A stretch of DNA of 14,087 nt. It comes from an uncultured Devosia sp. (GTDB lineage: Bacteria; Pseudomonadota; Alphaproteobacteria; Rhizobiales; Devosiaceae). The stretch spans positions 1 to 14,087 of the forward strand of contig CAMLKN010000034.1 of assembly GCA_946480655.1 (NCBI GenBank), in the 5' to 3' direction. A program made the position numbers and the translations under genes. The notes under the pieces are model-generated. The model was not told the DNA's origin. It made no database searches and worked only from the letters and a program-made list of their open reading frames with translations. This document shows, piece after piece, positions 13,507 to 14,087 of the stretch. The number at the start of each line of letters is the position of its first letter. The stretch's first letter is position 1.

Positions 13507-14061
13507 CTAGGCCTTCTTCCGATAAACCTGCACCACATTGCCCTTGGGCGTCACGTCGCAGCGGACCAGCTCCAGCCGCGTGGTCGGATCGCCGGGCTCG
13601 AAGAGATGCCGCCCTTCGCCGGCAACGACCGGATGGGTGATGAGCGAGAGCTCGTCCATCAACCCGGCAAAGAGCAATTGCCGCACCAGCGAAATGCCGC
13701 CCATCACGGCGATCTCTCCGCCCGTCTGCGATTTCAGGTTGCGCACGAAATCGACAACGTCGCCCGCGATCAGCGATGAATTGGACCATTTGGCCATGTC
13801 GGCCTGGCTCAGCGTTTCGGATGCGACATGCTTGGGCACGGCATTGATGAACTGGGCAAAATCCATGTCCTGCTCGGCCACGGGCCAATAGCCCGCCCAT
13901 TCCGACCAGCCCACCCGGCCCATGAGCACAGTGTCGACCCGTTCCTGCACCCCGGTCAGCATTTCCCCGAGCTGGTCGTCAAAGCTGTCGAACTGGAACT
14001 TGAACGGGTCCTGCACCACGCCATCGACGGAATGAAAAAGCCCGGCTGTCACTTTACGCAT
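13507..14061 (-). CDS. Dihydrofolate reductase-like (RibD C-terminal domain) protein
   Basis: A 184-residue stand-alone RibD-C/DHFR-fold protein, predicted to be an NAD(P)H-dependent reductase of unknown substrate. The N-terminus M-R-K-V-T-A-G-L-F-H-S-V-D-G-V-V-Q-D-P matches the family's opening strand. V-L-M-G-R-V-G-W follows, then the NADPH-binding loop I-A-V-M-G-G-I-S-L-V-R-Q-L-L, the D-E-L-S-L-I-T-H-P-V-V-A-G-E-G strand, and a C-terminal G-N-V-V-Q-V-Y-R. It lacks the deaminase half of RibD, so riboflavin synthesis is unlikely, and it is not expected to be the essential folate enzyme. The ATG at 14061 has GAGGG about 11 nt upstream. The gene ends about 24 nt from the palindromic repeat. 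Confidence 0.88.
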   Translation of the reverse strand: MRKVTAGLFHSVDGVVQDPFKFQFDSFDDQLGEMLTGVQERVDTVLMGRVGWSEWAGYWPVAEQDMDFAQFINAVPKHVASETLSQADMAKWSNSSLIAGDVVDFVRNLKSQTGGEIAVMGGISLVRQLLFAGLMDELSLITHPVVAGEGRHLFEPGDPTTRLELVRCDVTPKGNVVQVYRKKA

Positions 14062-14087
14062 CTGCTTGTTTCCCTCTGGTTCCGGGC

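Overview
The window reads as ordinary chromosomal DNA of a GC-rich alphaproteobacterium, probably Hyphomicrobiales and possibly Devosia-like. The order-level guess is inferred from the style of the protein families. The class is better supported: the SOS operon carries the alphaproteobacterial LexA operator GTTC-N7-GTTC, an imuA-imuB-dnaE2 mutagenesis cassette is present, and a GC-rich palindromic intergenic repeat of a type I associate with this group lies at the right. I see no insertion sequence, integrase, phage gene or CRISPR array.

Layout from left to right. Positions 1-55 are the 3' part of a tRNA-Thr(CGU) gene. A FeeM/LuxI-fold N-acyl amino acid synthase-like gene (60-815, minus) converges on it with only 4 nt between them. 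Upstream of that gene on the same strand is a membrane GGDEF-EAL protein (955-3231, minus). Divergent from it is a pterin-4a-carbinolamine dehydratase (3434-3724, plus). Next, on the minus strand, comes the SOS mutasome operon, transcribed right to left: imuA (8786-9595), imuB (7222-8901) and dnaE2/imuC (3776-7225). A perfect LexA box (9613-9627) lies just ahead of imuA. The three genes are tightly packed, with a 116-nt overlap at imuA/imuB and a 4-nt ATGA overlap at imuB/dnaE2, as expected for translationally coupled subunits of one complex.

To the right are mostly single genes: a TerB-like protein (9827-10285, plus), an unrecognised secreted protein (10279-10845, minus), a universal stress protein (10953-11402, plus) behind an FNR/FixK-like box, and a family I inorganic pyrophosphatase (11498-12028, plus) ending in a strong, probably two-way terminator. 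Then follow a small secreted Cys-rich-repeat protein (12077-12313, minus), a DUF3445/haem-dependent oxidative N-demethylase-type protein (12425-13351, plus) and a dihydrofolate reductase-like (RibD C-terminal) protein (13507-14061, minus). The last two genes are separated by a palindromic repeat that supplies the final codons and stop of the first.

Nothing here looks like a wholly undescribed system. The most useful leads are these: the completely laid out LexA-ImuABC cassette; a 15/16 direct copy of the tRNA-Thr 3' end just beyond imuA, which hints that the left 9.6 kb may once have been an island integrated at the tRNA; the paired acyl-amino-acid synthase and c-di-GMP enzyme; an FNR-type site ahead of the stress protein; and a repeat element used as a gene's stop codon. 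No gene-free stretch exceeds 300 bases.
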